From the NCBI GenBank assembly GCA_964586595.1, contig CAZPHB010000002.1, positions 1 to 64,000 on the forward strand: DNA of 64,000 nucleotides. The letters run 5' to 3'. This document shows, in pieces, positions 1-9,137 of this stretch (within the stretch, counting starts at the first letter, position 1; each line of letters starts with the position of its first letter). The position numbers were made by a program, and so were the translations under genes. This DNA is from REEB481 sp964586595. Its GTDB lineage: Bacteria; Bacteroidota; Bacteroidia; NS11-12g; UBA955. Under the pieces are notes generated by a model. The model was not told the origin of the DNA and searched no databases. It saw nothing but the letters and a program-made list of their open reading frames with translations.

Positions 1-375
1 GTGGCCGGCGATACCGGTTTTTACCGCGTTTTGTTGCGCGCCTTCAACAGCGAAGATTGTTGGGATACCGCTGCCCTGAACCTGCGCGTGGTGCAGGTGT
101 TCCGCGTTTTCTTGCCCAATGCTTTTACCCCGGGTAATGACCAGCTCAATAATCTTTTTGAACCCGCAGGATCGGGATTCAGGCATTACCAGATTCAGGT
201 ATTCAGTCGCTGGGGCGCGCTGGTGTTTAAAGGCGACCAACAGCATCCCTTCCGGGGGCTGGATCTCAACCGCCAAACCCTGCCCGACGGTGTATATGCC
301 GTGTCCGTAGCTGTTACATCTGAAACCGGTGAAAAAATGTATCTTTCAGGTACCGTTCACTTATTACGGAAATAA
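1..375 (+). CDS. C-terminal part of a T9SS (type B sorting domain) exoprotein
   Basis: The reading frame is open from base 1, so the gene starts upstream of the window; the GTG at base 1 need not be a start. The last ~85 residues form a gliding-motility-associated C-terminal domain (type B T9SS signal): the FLPNAFTPGND motif, then YQIQVFSRWG, then a DGVY turn and a final strand ending in LLRK. Such domains direct secretion across the outer membrane by the type IX system and surface attachment. The residues before it look like the end of a PKD- or Ig-like domain. The function of the exoprotein itself cannot be told from this fragment. The next exoprotein gene follows on the same strand after about 60 bp. 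Confidence 0.85.
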   Translation: MAGDTGFYRVLLRAFNSEDCWDTAALNLRVVQVFRVFLPNAFTPGNDQLNNLFEPAGSGFRHYQIQVFSRWGALVFKGDQQHPFRGLDLNRQTLPDGVYAVSVAVTSETGEKMYLSGTVHLLRK

Positions 376-437
376 ACTCTTTCAATAGAAGACACCCATT
401 GAATCCATTCATTCAACCTAAAAAAACCTCAAACTGT

Positions 438-3400
438 ATGATATTACGCTTACCTTCTAAGATCAGCAAACGCATTGCCCTGATCAGGCTGTTCTGTTGT
501 ATGTGCAGCATTTCCATGGGCTTCCTTCCGGCATTGCAGGCAGCACGACCGGCTCTTGGGGTCAGTGTGTATTACCAGCATTTGGGCAGCCTGCGTTACC
601 GCCTGATGGCCAATGTGCACAGGGAATGCAACGGACTTCCCTATGCATCCACGGTGAATGCAGGTTTGCGGTCGGGTTCTTGTTATACTGCGATCACACT
701 CACCCGCGATAGCATTTTTGAGCAGCGAATAAACTGCAACAATGCCACCGTATGCCAACCGCCCAATGGCTCATCTGGGACTTCAGGCATCGAAATACAA
801 CGATTCAGCCTGGTAGTTGACTTCAGCCAAACACCATACAGTGCCTTTACCCAAAGTGCTTGTTGTGATGTGGTATTCAGCTTTGAAGATATGATGCGAA
901 CAGGGTTAAACTCTATGCAGGATCAGGACATATTTGCGCCCTGCACGCTGAATTTATGTCAGACCAAAGGCCTGAAAAAAGGAAACAGCAGCGCCATCCC
1001 TTATTTCCATATTCCACGGTTGGTATGGTTAAAACAAACCAATCAGATCTCTTTCCATGCGCTGGATCCGGATGGGGATTCATTGGTGTACACCCTTGCC
1101 AAACCACGTCAGTCGGCAAGCTTATTTGCCACTTATAAATCCGGATACTCAGAAACAAATCCGCTGAGTGTTTATTGCCCCGGTACACCACCCTGCACAC
1201 CATCACCAAACAGCAATCCACCACGTGGTTTTTTTCTTGATGGAACCACCGGGGATATGGTTTTTCAGCCCACTTTAAACAACGAACAAGCCCTGATTTG
1301 TGTAGAAATCACGGAGTTTCGTCGCGACAGCAGCGGGGTGATGCGAAAAATTGGCAGCAGTGTTCACGAGCGGGGTGTTTTATGTTTAGGTGCAAGCAGC
1401 AATCTGTCCCCCACCATTACCGTACCTGCCGGGGTGAACGCCTGCGCTGGAGAAAAGCAATGTTATACATTCCTGGTTACCGATAAGAAAATCAGTTCTG
1501 CGGCAGCGCCGGATACGCTTCGCCTGAAATGGTTCAGCAGCCTGAGTGGTGCATTGGTAAGTACCACTCAAACCATACCCAATGAAGCCACGGTGAAGGT
1601 ATGTTACAATACCCAAAGCTCAGATACCCTGCCCAACGCCCATTTCTTCACCCTGTGGGCCGACGATAATTTTTGCCCTACTCCTGCACGTGCCCAACAA
1701 ACCCTGCGTTTCCGGGTCATGAATAAACCAGATTTCAAACTTTCAGTTTCCAAACTTCCCGGCTCGCGCATGGTGTATCAACTGAACACCGGAAAGAAAA
1801 CCGCCGCTTATTCGGTTGCATTACGCGGGCCTGATAACTATTTCCGCAATATTCGATATACAAGTCCTCAGGTACTTGATACCATTCAGTTTCCTGATGC
1901 GGGATTATATACGGTGGAAGCCTCCATCAGTGTTCCTGGTTTTTGTTCCTTCATTCTTCGCGACAGCATTAAAATGGAAGGTTGCATTAGACTGAAGCAG
2001 CTCAGTAAGCCGAGCAATCCGGTTTGTGCCACCCTGCCTTTGACCTTAAGCGTGGAGCCAAGCAATGCTGTAGGAAGTATTCAATATCGTTGGAGCGATG
2101 GACAAAATGCCACCTTGTCCACTTCCGACAGCCTGAAGTTTCTCCCGGTTCGCGACACGTTCATTCGCCTGTGGGTGCGCGATCAGGTAGCCTGTGAAGC
2201 CACGGTCGAATGGAACATTTCCAGCTACCGACCATCGTTAACATTTCAGTCGCCAGCCACGGTTTTTTGTGGTGAAGGCACCAATGCCGAATGGCCTGTA
2301 ATCACTGCGGTGCAACCAGCTTCAGCCCAATTCAGCGCTGCTTTAAAAGGGCTGGTTGAAGCAAGAAACAACAGCTATTTCACCGGCGCCCGTATTCCTT
2401 TGAAAGGAGGTGTGAAACAAGATGCCCGGGTGATTATTTCCTATACCGACAGCGCAGGATGTCCTGTCCAGGACAGCATTCTTGTTACTGTCAATCCTTC
2501 GCCGCACAGCAAAATCCAAAATGATACCTTTTGTGGAGGAAGTGATGCATATCCATTATTCAACCTCATTCAAAACCAGAATCTGCTTAAATACAACTAT
2601 CAGGCACGTTGCTTTGCCGGGCCTACTTCAAATGTAGATGCTTTGGTCAGCGGAGGGAATCAGGGGCGCTTCCTGGTTGCGGGAAGGTATGACCTCGAAT
2701 TTAAAACCAGCGACCTGACTACCGGTTGTGCCGGATTGGACAGTTTCCATGTTCAATTGTTCCGTGCTCCGGTGTACAATTTGCTCACTCCGGATAGCCC
2801 TTGCGCTTTGAGTCCGGTGCTTACCCTCAATAAGTTCGTTCAGGTGAATACCATGACGCCCGTCATTTCCTGGAAGGCGGTTGCCTTCGATGGAAATACC
2901 AAAGATCCGTTGTTGGGTAATGTTATCAGCAATGGCGACCACTTCTTCCCCGCCAAAGCCGGCAACTGGCTGCTGGCTTTTAGAGAAAGTTCCACCTATT
3001 GTCCCCTAAATGATACCATTATACTGAACGTTCGTCCATTGCCCCAACCCACCCTCGGTGCCGATACAGCCATAAACCTGGATGAAATTCTAAACCTTAC
3101 GCCCGGTGTTTTTTCCGTATATCGTTGGGACGATGGACAAGTGGGTGCTTCACGTATGGTGAAAGCACAAAATCTTGGCATCGGCAGTCACCTGATTTGG
3201 GTGCGCGTAAGTGATCTTTACTCTTGCAGCGCTTCAGACAGCCTTAATTTACAGGTGAGACCCATCGGTACAGGAAGTAAAGCATATGGGTCAGAGCCTT
3301 ACCGCTTCTACCCAAATCCATTCAATACTCGACTTTACTTAAATCTTCCGGAAGAGGTGAATGAGGTATCCCTCTACACCGTGAATGGACAAAAAGTCGA

Positions 3401-3530
3401 AGTTCCTGTGGAAATGGTCAAAGGTGTCCGGGTGCTTCACACAGATTCACTGCCCGCAGGATTTTATGTACTGGCCATTGAGGATAAAACCGAAGTTCGA
3501 TACTTCAGGCTGACAAAACAGACGCCCTGA
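438..3530 (+). CDS. Large secreted protein with T9SS type A C-terminal domain
   Basis: A protein of 1030 residues. I chose the ATG at 438 over an upstream in-frame TTG at 399, because the ATG is followed by a basic stretch and then a hydrophobic signal-peptide core ending near LPALQA. The body is Cys-, Ser- and Asp-rich with repeated beta-sandwich-like segments typical of adhesin-like Bacteroidota exoproteins; no enzymatic motif is visible. An N-terminal stretch (YQHLGSLRYRLMANVHRECNG) resembles openings seen in large Bacteroidota surface proteins with PKD or SprB-like repeats, but I cannot name a family. The last ~75 residues, starting YRFYPNPFN and including SLYTVNGQKV and LPAGFYVL, are a type A T9SS sorting domain. 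Predicted to be exported and surface-attached or released. Confidence 0.85.
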   Translation: MILRLPSKISKRIALIRLFCCMCSISMGFLPALQAARPALGVSVYYQHLGSLRYRLMANVHRECNGLPYASTVNAGLRSGSCYTAITLTRDSIFEQRINCNNATVCQPPNGSSGTSGIEIQRFSLVVDFSQTPYSAFTQSACCDVVFSFEDMMRTGLNSMQDQDIFAPCTLNLCQTKGLKKGNSSAIPYFHIPRLVWLKQTNQISFHALDPDGDSLVYTLAKPRQSASLFATYKSGYSETNPLSVYCPGTPPCTPSPNSNPPRGFFLDGTTGDMVFQPTLNNEQALICVEITEFRRDSSGVMRKIGSSVHERGVLCLGASSNLSPTITVPAGVNACAGEKQCYTFLVTDKKISSAAAPDTLRLKWFSSLSGALVSTTQTIPNEATVKVCYNTQSSDTLPNAHFFTLWADDNFCPTPARAQQTLRFRVMNKPDFKLSVSKLPGSRMVYQLNTGKKTAAYSVALRGPDNYFRNIRYTSPQVLDTIQFPDAGLYTVEASISVPGFCSFILRDSIKMEGCIRLKQLSKPSNPVCATLPLTLSVEPSNAVGSIQYRWSDGQNATLSTSDSLKFLPVRDTFIRLWVRDQVACEATVEWNISSYRPSLTFQSPATVFCGEGTNAEWPVITAVQPASAQFSAALKGLVEARNNSYFTGARIPLKGGVKQDARVIISYTDSAGCPVQDSILVTVNPSPHSKIQNDTFCGGSDAYPLFNLIQNQNLLKYNYQARCFAGPTSNVDALVSGGNQGRFLVAGRYDLEFKTSDLTTGCAGLDSFHVQLFRAPVYNLLTPDSPCALSPVLTLNKFVQVNTMTPVISWKAVAFDGNTKDPLLGNVISNGDHFFPAKAGNWLLAFRESSTYCPLNDTIILNVRPLPQPTLGADTAINLDEILNLTPGVFSVYRWDDGQVGASRMVKAQNLGIGSHLIWVRVSDLYSCSASDSLNLQVRPIGTGSKAYGSEPYRFYPNPFNTRLYLNLPEEVNEVSLYTVNGQKVEVPVEMVKGVRVLHTDSLPAGFYVLAIEDKTEVRYFRLTKQTP

Positions 3531-3543
3531 AACCCGCTTAACA

Positions 3544-4056
3544 TTAACCCCGCTTAAACACCGGCACGGTGCTGCACGGTTCACCGTACATCAGCGATTT
3601 AACCACTGGCAGCAGCAACCTGGAAATTTCCACATAAGCAGATGCGGGAACCGGAAGGTCTCCACAACCCTTGATGACCACACGTTTGTCGCGGTAATCT
3701 TCGGGATTGATTTTGGCCAGGGCTTCCACATACAGCGCGGTTTCCAGGGTTTCTGCGTTGCCAAATACGTAAAAAGCAGCGATACCGTTAAGCTTAGCGG
3801 CAACCAGCATATACGCCCAGGTCGGGACAATGGCATCCACGCTGCAAAAAACTGCCACGCAGGCATTGCGGTACTGTTCCCAGTCGAGGTTCTTAATCCA
3901 CTCCCTGAAATCCTTTTCTTTCAAAATCATGCCCATGAACAAGCCATCTTTGATGTCTAGCTGCATGCGGTTTCCGGGATGGAAATACTGTTCCAGATTG
4001 AACGTAATCAGGCCGCTTTGGGCCACTTTATTTACCAAAACATCATCGTTCATCAT
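3544..4056 (-). CDS. DUF2480 family protein
   Basis: A 170-residue soluble protein without signal peptide that I recognise as the Bacteroidota-restricted DUF2480 family: NKVAQSGLITFNLEQYFHPG near the N-terminus, then DIKDGLFMGMILKEKDFREWIK, and a Cys-containing GCGDLPVPASAYVEIS segment near the C-terminus. No biochemical role is established for the family as far as I know. It lies 41 bp downstream of pyruvate kinase on the same strand and is probably co-transcribed with it. It converges on the upstream exoprotein gene with only 13 bp between stop codons. Full length for the family. Confidence 0.85.
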   Translation of the reverse strand: MMNDDVLVNKVAQSGLITFNLEQYFHPGNRMQLDIKDGLFMGMILKEKDFREWIKNLDWEQYRNACVAVFCSVDAIVPTWAYMLVAAKLNGIAAFYVFGNAETLETALYVEALAKINPEDYRDKRVVIKGCGDLPVPASAYVEISRLLLPVVKSLMYGEPCSTVPVFKRG

Positions 4057-4097
4057 ATCTGTTCATTTAACCAAGAACACATTTGCTTGTTTGGATT

Positions 4098-5531
4098 TCA
4101 GTTGACAATGCTCACCTTGATGGCGTTGGTGCGTTGTTTCAGGTGGATGGGCATGCTGGCACAATTGATTACACAATCACCTTCGCGTACATATCCGGTA
4201 TCTTTCAGGATGTTTAACACATCGTTAAAGGTTTCGTCGGTACTGGCAAATTTGTTGTAGTAAAAACCGCGGACACCCCAAACCAGGCTCAGTGTGTTCA
4301 GCAGCGGCTCGTTATCGGTGAAAATGAATACATTGGCTTCCGGGCGGTAGCTGGCCACTTTAAAGCCGGTATAACCTGATTTCGTCATGGCCACAATGGC
4401 TTTTGCCTTAAGGTGGTCGGACATGCGCACGGCGGTAAAACACACTTCATCGCTGATGAACGACGGACTGGAAGGCGTTGGCCTCTGTCCTTTGTAATAC
4501 ACGCGACGGTCGGCTTCCACATCGCCGATGATGCGTTCCATGACTTCAACCACGCGAATCGGAAATTTGCCCACGGAAGTTTCAGCGCTGAGCATTACGG
4601 CATCGGCACCATCGAGTACGGCGTTTGCCACATCAGTGATTTCTGCCCGTGTAGGCATGGAATTGGTGATCATGCTTTCCATCATCTGGGTGGCGATGAT
4701 CACCGGCTTTCCTGCGGCGATGCATTTTTCCACGATGGATTTCTGGATAAGCGGAACCTTTTGCAAGGGCACTTCCACACCCAGATCACCACGGGCCACC
4801 ATAATACCGTCGGTCACCTTGATGATGTCGTCAATGTTGGCAACCCCTTCCGGTTTTTCAATTTTGGCGATGACACGGGTTTTCTTGCCTGCTGCGGCAA
4901 TGCGTTCTTTCAGTTCGATGATGTCTTCCGGTTTGCGTACAAACGACAGCGCCACCCATTCCACATCCATCGTTAATCCAAATTCCAGATCTGCGATGTC
5001 TTTGTCGGTTAGACATGGCACCGTGAGGTGGCTTTCGGGAAGGTTAAACCCTTTGTTGGAAGTAAGCACGCCACCCTGAACGACTTCCACGCGCACGTGC
5101 TGATCATCAATCACTTCCAGGATGCGCAGTTCTATTTTCCCATCATCCATGAGGATGCGCTCTCCGGGGCGCGTATCGCGGCCCAGGTTTTCGTAGCTCA
5201 CAAACAACTTTTCAGGCGTGCTCAGACATTCCAGTGAAGTAACCAACAAAGAAGCACCCTGAACCAGTTCGAGGGCATCACCCTGAACTTTTCCGATGCG
5301 CAGCTTCGGACCCTGAAGATCCTGGAGCAGACAAACGTTGGCATTGAGTTCTTTATTGATGCGACGCACGGTTTCCAGCACGGTGCGGTGTACTTCATGA
5401 CTGCCATGGGAGAAATTCAGACGACACACATCCACTCCTGCTTCGATGATGGATTTTAGGTTTTCGTAACTGCTGGTAGCCGGGCCAATGGTGGCGATGA
5501 TTTTAGTTTTATTGAACGTATGACGATACAT
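4098..5531 (-). CDS. pyk: Pyruvate kinase
   Basis: Converts phosphoenolpyruvate and ADP to pyruvate and ATP, the last step of glycolysis, in the cytoplasm. 477 residues, a normal bacterial length. Visible hallmarks are the N-terminal KTKIIATIGPA strand, RLNFSHG (substrate and monovalent-cation loop, ~residues 37-43), VIAKIEKPEGV with the catalytic Lys, VARGDLGVEVP (Mg/PEP site), and MMESM with TRAEITDVANAV in the barrel, followed by the C-terminal allosteric domain. The stop of the IPExxxVDY-like gene is only 7 bp upstream, so the two are an operon, with DUF2480 downstream. Nothing unusual is seen in the active site. Confidence 0.97.
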   Translation of the reverse strand: MYRHTFNKTKIIATIGPATSSYENLKSIIEAGVDVCRLNFSHGSHEVHRTVLETVRRINKELNANVCLLQDLQGPKLRIGKVQGDALELVQGASLLVTSLECLSTPEKLFVSYENLGRDTRPGERILMDDGKIELRILEVIDDQHVRVEVVQGGVLTSNKGFNLPESHLTVPCLTDKDIADLEFGLTMDVEWVALSFVRKPEDIIELKERIAAAGKKTRVIAKIEKPEGVANIDDIIKVTDGIMVARGDLGVEVPLQKVPLIQKSIVEKCIAAGKPVIIATQMMESMITNSMPTRAEITDVANAVLDGADAVMLSAETSVGKFPIRVVEVMERIIGDVEADRRVYYKGQRPTPSSPSFISDEVCFTAVRMSDHLKAKAIVAMTKSGYTGFKVASYRPEANVFIFTDNEPLLNTLSLVWGVRGFYYNKFASTDETFNDVLNILKDTGYVREGDCVINCASMPIHLKQRTNAIKVSIVN

Positions 5532-5538
5532 GATGTGT

Positions 5539-5964
5539 TTAACGGTTAAACAAAGTGGTGAACACTTGCGTTTTCAGCATATCCTGAGGGAACAGGTAGG
5601 TAGCCCTGAAAAAAGAATCATTTTTAAGCTGGTTCAAAGTGCTTTGGATGGGATCCTGAATTTCTGCACATTTCCAGGTTAGAAAGTAATCGGCAAGGGG
5701 TTTGGTCTGGTAAAGCAGGCCATGTGTTCCTTTATTGGCGATTAAAAAAACACCAAGGGAACCATTAGGGTCTGAAAAAGCATGCCTTTCATGGGTTCCG
5801 GAAGGCGGAAGGAATCTATTCTTATCGCTTTCAACCACCAATTCCAGATGAATGCCAAAAGTTTCGTTCAATTTCCAGGCCACCCGATAAAGCCGTTCGG
5901 AAGTGAACAAAGCCAATACCGCAGGGGGATGTGCATGGAAATTCAACAGGTTTTTCTTGGGCAT
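5539..5964 (-). CDS. IPExxxVDY-like small protein upstream of pyk
   Basis: A 141-residue soluble protein. Context and layout (a small protein directly before pyk, next to acpP-fabF-rnc) match the Bacteroidota IPExxxVDY family, and the segment LLYQTKPLADYFLTWK resembles that family's C-terminal half. However, the eponymous IPExxxVDY motif is not present in clear form, so this would be a divergent member. No function is known. A -7-like box (CATCTTTG on the minus strand, 5981-5988) lies 16 bp before the ATG, giving it a promoter divergent from that of acpP. The family assignment rests mainly on synteny. Confidence 0.6.
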   Translation of the reverse strand: MPKKNLLNFHAHPPAVLALFTSERLYRVAWKLNETFGIHLELVVESDKNRFLPPSGTHERHAFSDPNGSLGVFLIANKGTHGLLYQTKPLADYFLTWKCAEIQDPIQSTLNQLKNDSFFRATYLFPQDMLKTQVFTTLFNR

Positions 5965-6008
5965 TTTCTATTTCTGAGCACAAAGATGAGAAAAACCATC
6001 TGTTGCTA

Positions 6009-6041
6009 CTTGATTGGTAAGGACAAAAAATTGTTTATTTG
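6009..6041 (+). promoter_or_regulatory. acpP promoter (Bacteroidota sigma type)
   Basis: CTTG at 6009-6012 and TTTATTTG at 6034-6041 are separated by 21 bp, close to the TTG/TTTG-N19-21-TAnnTTTG consensus. Transcription should start near 6045, leaving a leader of roughly 25 nt before the acpP ATG, unlike the very short leaders of many other genes in this window. Inferred from sequence only. Confidence 0.6.
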
Positions 6042-6069
6042 CAGCCGCTAAATCCGAAAACAACTCAAA

Positions 6070-6306
6070 ATGTCAGACGTAGCAAACAAAGTAAAGGCCA
6101 TCATCGTAGACAAGCTCTCGGTGGAAGAAAGTGAAGTAACCATGGAGGCCAGCTTCACCAATGATCTGGGTGCTGATTCACTCGATACCGTGGAATTGAT
6201 TATGGAATTCGAAAAGGAATTCAATATCGCCATTCCCGATGATCAGGCTGAAAAGATCCAAACTGTCGGCGAAGCAGTTAAATACATCGAAGAAAACGCT
6301 AAGTAA
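6070..6306 (+). CDS. acpP: Acyl carrier protein
   Basis: Carries growing acyl chains on a 4'-phosphopantetheine arm during type II fatty acid synthesis in the cytoplasm. 78 residues, acidic, with the GADSLDTVEL motif; the attachment serine is Ser37. Full length and typical. It is followed 9 bp later by fabF and then rnc, the widespread acpP-fabF-rnc order. It is divergent from the pyk block. Confidence 0.98.
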   Translation: MSDVANKVKAIIVDKLSVEESEVTMEASFTNDLGADSLDTVELIMEFEKEFNIAIPDDQAEKIQTVGEAVKYIEENAK

Positions 6307-6315
6307 ATTCTTCGC

Positions 6316-7569
6316 ATGCAACTCCGCCGGGTAGTTGTTACTGGTATTGGGGCTCTTACGCCATTAGGGAACAACCTTCCAGACTTCTGGAATGCGTTGA
6401 AGACCGGCGTGTGCGGTGCGGGCCCCATTACCCGTTTTGATTCCTCTAAATTCAAAACACAATTTGCCTGTGAGGTCAAGAATTTTGACCCCGCTGAGTT
6501 TATTGACAAACGGGAAGTCCGCAGGATGGACCCGTTTACGCATTATGCCCTTGTTACTGCTTCAGAAGCCATTCACGATGCAGGAATCCTGAGTGAATCC
6601 ATCAACAAAGACCGTGTAGGTGTGATCTGGGGTTCCGGAATTGGTGGACTCACCACCTTCAGTCAGGAAATCCTGGATTATGGAAAAGGCGACGGCACAC
6701 CAAGGTTCAGCCCTTTCTTCATTCCTAAAATGATCATTGATATCGCCTCGGGTTATATCAGCATCCAGCATGGATTCAGAGGGCCTAATTATGGTGTAGT
6801 GTCTGCCTGTGCCACTTCCACACACGCCATTATTGACGCATTTAACCTGATTCGTCTGGGTAAATCGGATGTGATCGTAACCGGTGGATCAGAAGCTTGT
6901 GTGAACGAAGCTGCCGTTGGTGGTTTCAACAACATGAAGGCACTTAGTGAACGCAACGATGACCCCATGACGGCAAGCAGGCCATTCGACAAAGACCGCG
7001 ATGGTTTTGTACTTGGCGAAGGTGCTGCCTGTCTGATTTTGGAGGAATACGAACATGCCAAAGCCCGGGGCGCGAAAATCTACGCTGAAATGGTTGGTGG
7101 CGGCATGACCGGAGATGCATACCACATCACAGCACCGCATCCGGAAGGATTGGGTGCGCAAAATGTGATGCGCATGGCGCTGGAAGATGCGGAAATGGAT
7201 CTTACCGACATTGATTACATCAACGTGCACGGTACCTCAACTCCATTAGGAGATATTGCCGAGTTGAAAGCCATACGCGCCGTGTTTGGTGATCATGCCT
7301 ACAAAATGAACATCAGTTCAACCAAAAGCATGACCGGACATTTGTTGGGCGGCGCAGGCGCGATTGAAGCCGTGGCCAGCATTATGGCGGTGAGGGAAGA
7401 CATCATCCCTCCTACCATCAATCACTTTACCGATGATCCTGAGATTGATCAAGGGTTGAATTTGACCTTCCACACGGCCCAAAAAAGGACTGTTCGTGCC
7501 GCGCTGAGCAATACTTTTGGCTTCGGAGGTCACAACGCATCGGTCATCTTCAAAAAGTACCAACCCTGA
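6316..7569 (+). CDS. fabF: Beta-ketoacyl-ACP synthase II
   Basis: Condenses malonyl-ACP with acyl-ACP in fatty acid elongation. 417 residues. The thiolase-fold catalytic set is intact: Cys165 in VSACATSTH, His305 in NVHGTSTPLGD, Lys337 in SSTKSMTGH and His342. The C-terminal NTFGFGGHNAS loop is also present. The start at 6316 lies 9 bp after acpP. rnc begins 6 bp after its stop, so the three genes form one transcription unit from the acpP promoter. Confidence 0.98.
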   Translation: MQLRRVVVTGIGALTPLGNNLPDFWNALKTGVCGAGPITRFDSSKFKTQFACEVKNFDPAEFIDKREVRRMDPFTHYALVTASEAIHDAGILSESINKDRVGVIWGSGIGGLTTFSQEILDYGKGDGTPRFSPFFIPKMIIDIASGYISIQHGFRGPNYGVVSACATSTHAIIDAFNLIRLGKSDVIVTGGSEACVNEAAVGGFNNMKALSERNDDPMTASRPFDKDRDGFVLGEGAACLILEEYEHAKARGAKIYAEMVGGGMTGDAYHITAPHPEGLGAQNVMRMALEDAEMDLTDIDYINVHGTSTPLGDIAELKAIRAVFGDHAYKMNISSTKSMTGHLLGGAGAIEAVASIMAVREDIIPPTINHFTDDPEIDQGLNLTFHTAQKRTVRAALSNTFGFGGHNASVIFKKYQP

Positions 7570-7575
7570 TTTCTA

Positions 7576-8316
7576 TTGCCGGTGGGTTTGATCAACCGGT
7601 TATTTTCTTCTGCCAGAAATCGGCAACTCATACAACTTGTCAAGCAGCTCACCGGATTAAGTCCGCGCAAGCTTTCTATTTATCGTGAGGCATTGCGGCA
7701 CAGTTCCATGCTGGTGTTGAAGGATGCCCGGAAAGGAAAACGGGAAAACGACAACGAGCGACTGGAATTTTTGGGCGATGCCATTTTAGACGCTGTGGTG
7801 GCAGATATTCTATTCAAGCGTTACCCGTTTCGGGAAGAAGGATTCATGACGGAAATGCGCACACGCATTGTGAGTCGGAGTCAGCTGAGCCACCTTGCCC
7901 ACAAAATCGGGCTGGTACAATATATGGAAATCCATCCCGAAGTGCTTCGAAACCCACACGCCATGAAGGTGGTTGGCTGCAACGCGCTGGAAGCTTTGAT
8001 AGGCGCCGTTTACCTTGATTTGGGATTTCGCAAAACCCATCAGTTTATCAGCCGGAAGTTGATTGACCAACATTTGGATTTGGAGAAAATCATGGAGTTG
8101 GAAATCAGCTATAAGGCGAAGCTGATCAAGTGGTCTCAAAAAAATCAAAAGAAAATCAGCTTTGAGTCGGAAGACGTAAGTCAAGGCAGAAACCATCGAT
8201 TACACAAGGTGCGCCTGTTTGTAGATGCTCAGGAAATCATCAGCGAAATCAACCATTCCAAAAAAGCGGCTGAAGAGCTTGCCTGTGAAAAGGCTTGTGG
8301 CATTTTGGGTGTTTAA
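7576..8316 (+). CDS. rnc: Ribonuclease III
   Basis: Endoribonuclease that cuts double-stranded RNA in rRNA and mRNA processing. About 246 residues. The RNase III signature ERLEFLGDAILDAV is at residues 61-74, with acidic metal ligands, followed by an ALIGAVYLDLG region; the last ~75 residues are a double-stranded RNA-binding domain ending in KKAAEELACEKA. No ATG is available near the front: the start is TTG at 7576 or GTG at 7582, both just after the fabF stop, consistent with coupled translation. Its stop overlaps the convergent map gene by 4 bp. Confidence 0.95.
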   Translation: MPVGLINRLFSSARNRQLIQLVKQLTGLSPRKLSIYREALRHSSMLVLKDARKGKRENDNERLEFLGDAILDAVVADILFKRYPFREEGFMTEMRTRIVSRSQLSHLAHKIGLVQYMEIHPEVLRNPHAMKVVGCNALEALIGAVYLDLGFRKTHQFISRKLIDQHLDLEKIMELEISYKAKLIKWSQKNQKKISFESEDVSQGRNHRLHKVRLFVDAQEIISEINHSKKAAEELACEKACGILGV

Positions 8317-9077
8317 AAATCACCGAATACATCGGTAAGTGCTTCACATCCTGAGTCGGTGATGAGGATGGTATGTTCGTATTGCGCAGATAATTTACCG
8401 TCAATTGTTCGGGCCGTCCAGCCGTCTTTCTTATCTACTTTGGCTCTGGCTTTTCCGGCATTGATCATGGGTTCGATGGTGAAGATCATCCCGGGTTTCA
8501 GCTTGGGGCCTGAATTCTTATTCGCAATGTGCGACACTTCAGGCTCTTCGTGAAACTCAACGCCAACACCATGTCCGCAGAATTCAAAAACCACGCTGTA
8601 TCCTTGGGAGGTTGCGTGCTGATTGATGTGGTAGCCAATATTTCCCAGATGATTATCGGGAACACATTGTTCCATGCCAATACGCAGGCATTCTCGGGTA
8701 GTTTTCATCAGGCGTTCGGCATAATCGCTTACGGTTCCAACAGCATACATCCGGCAGGTATCGCCATAATAGCCGTTGAGAATTGTGGTTACATCAATGT
8801 TTACAATATCTCCTTCCTTCAGGATGTAAGGCCCTGGAATTCCATGACAAATCACTTCATTGGGTGAAATGCAACAGGAAGCCGGGAAGCCGTGATAACC
8901 TTTGGTAGCCGGAATTGCCCCGTGATCACGTATAAACTGCTCGCATAACGCATCGAGATCGGAAGTTCGAACGCCGGGCCGCACATGCGGTTCCAGAAAT
9001 TTCAGGGTTCTGGCAGCCAGGATTGAGCTTTGCCTGATGCCTTCAATTTGTTGGGGCGTTTTAATCCGTATGGCCAC
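8313..9077 (-). CDS. map: Methionine aminopeptidase, type I
   Basis: Removes the initiator methionine from nascent proteins. 254 residues with all five metal ligands visible: Asp in IVNIDVTT, Asp in YYGDTCRM, His in FCGHGVGVEFHEEP, Glu in MIFTIEPM and Glu in SAQYEHTI. The start codon is GTG; a perfect -7 box lies 4 nt upstream, so the mRNA is predicted to be leaderless and to begin with GTG. It converges on rnc with a 4-bp overlap. Confidence 0.97.
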   Translation of the reverse strand: MAIRIKTPQQIEGIRQSSILAARTLKFLEPHVRPGVRTSDLDALCEQFIRDHGAIPATKGYHGFPASCCISPNEVICHGIPGPYILKEGDIVNIDVTTILNGYYGDTCRMYAVGTVSDYAERLMKTTRECLRIGMEQCVPDNHLGNIGYHINQHATSQGYSVVFEFCGHGVGVEFHEEPEVSHIANKNSGPKLKPGMIFTIEPMINAGKARAKVDKKDGWTARTIDGKLSAQYEHTILITDSGCEALTDVFGDF

Positions 9078-9081
9078 TGCG

Positions 9082-9089
9082 CAAAATTA
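9082..9089 (-). promoter_or_regulatory. -7 box of map, 4 nt from the start codon
   Basis: Minus-strand TAATTTTG, a perfect match to TAnnTTTG, followed by CGCA and the GTG start of map. Predicted transcription start coincides with the start codon. No convincing -33 element was seen. Confidence 0.55.
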
Positions 9090-9125
9090 TTACGCCAACC
9101 GGATAATGTCAGCATGATGTTGGTT

Positions 9126-9133
9126 TAACTTTG
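9126..9133 (+). promoter_or_regulatory. -7 box of the 9138 exoprotein, 4 nt from the ATG
   Basis: TAACTTTG matches TAnnTTTG exactly; GGGT then separates it from the ATG at 9138. Predicts a leaderless transcript for the T9SS protein. Confidence 0.55.
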
Positions 9134-9137
9134 GGGT

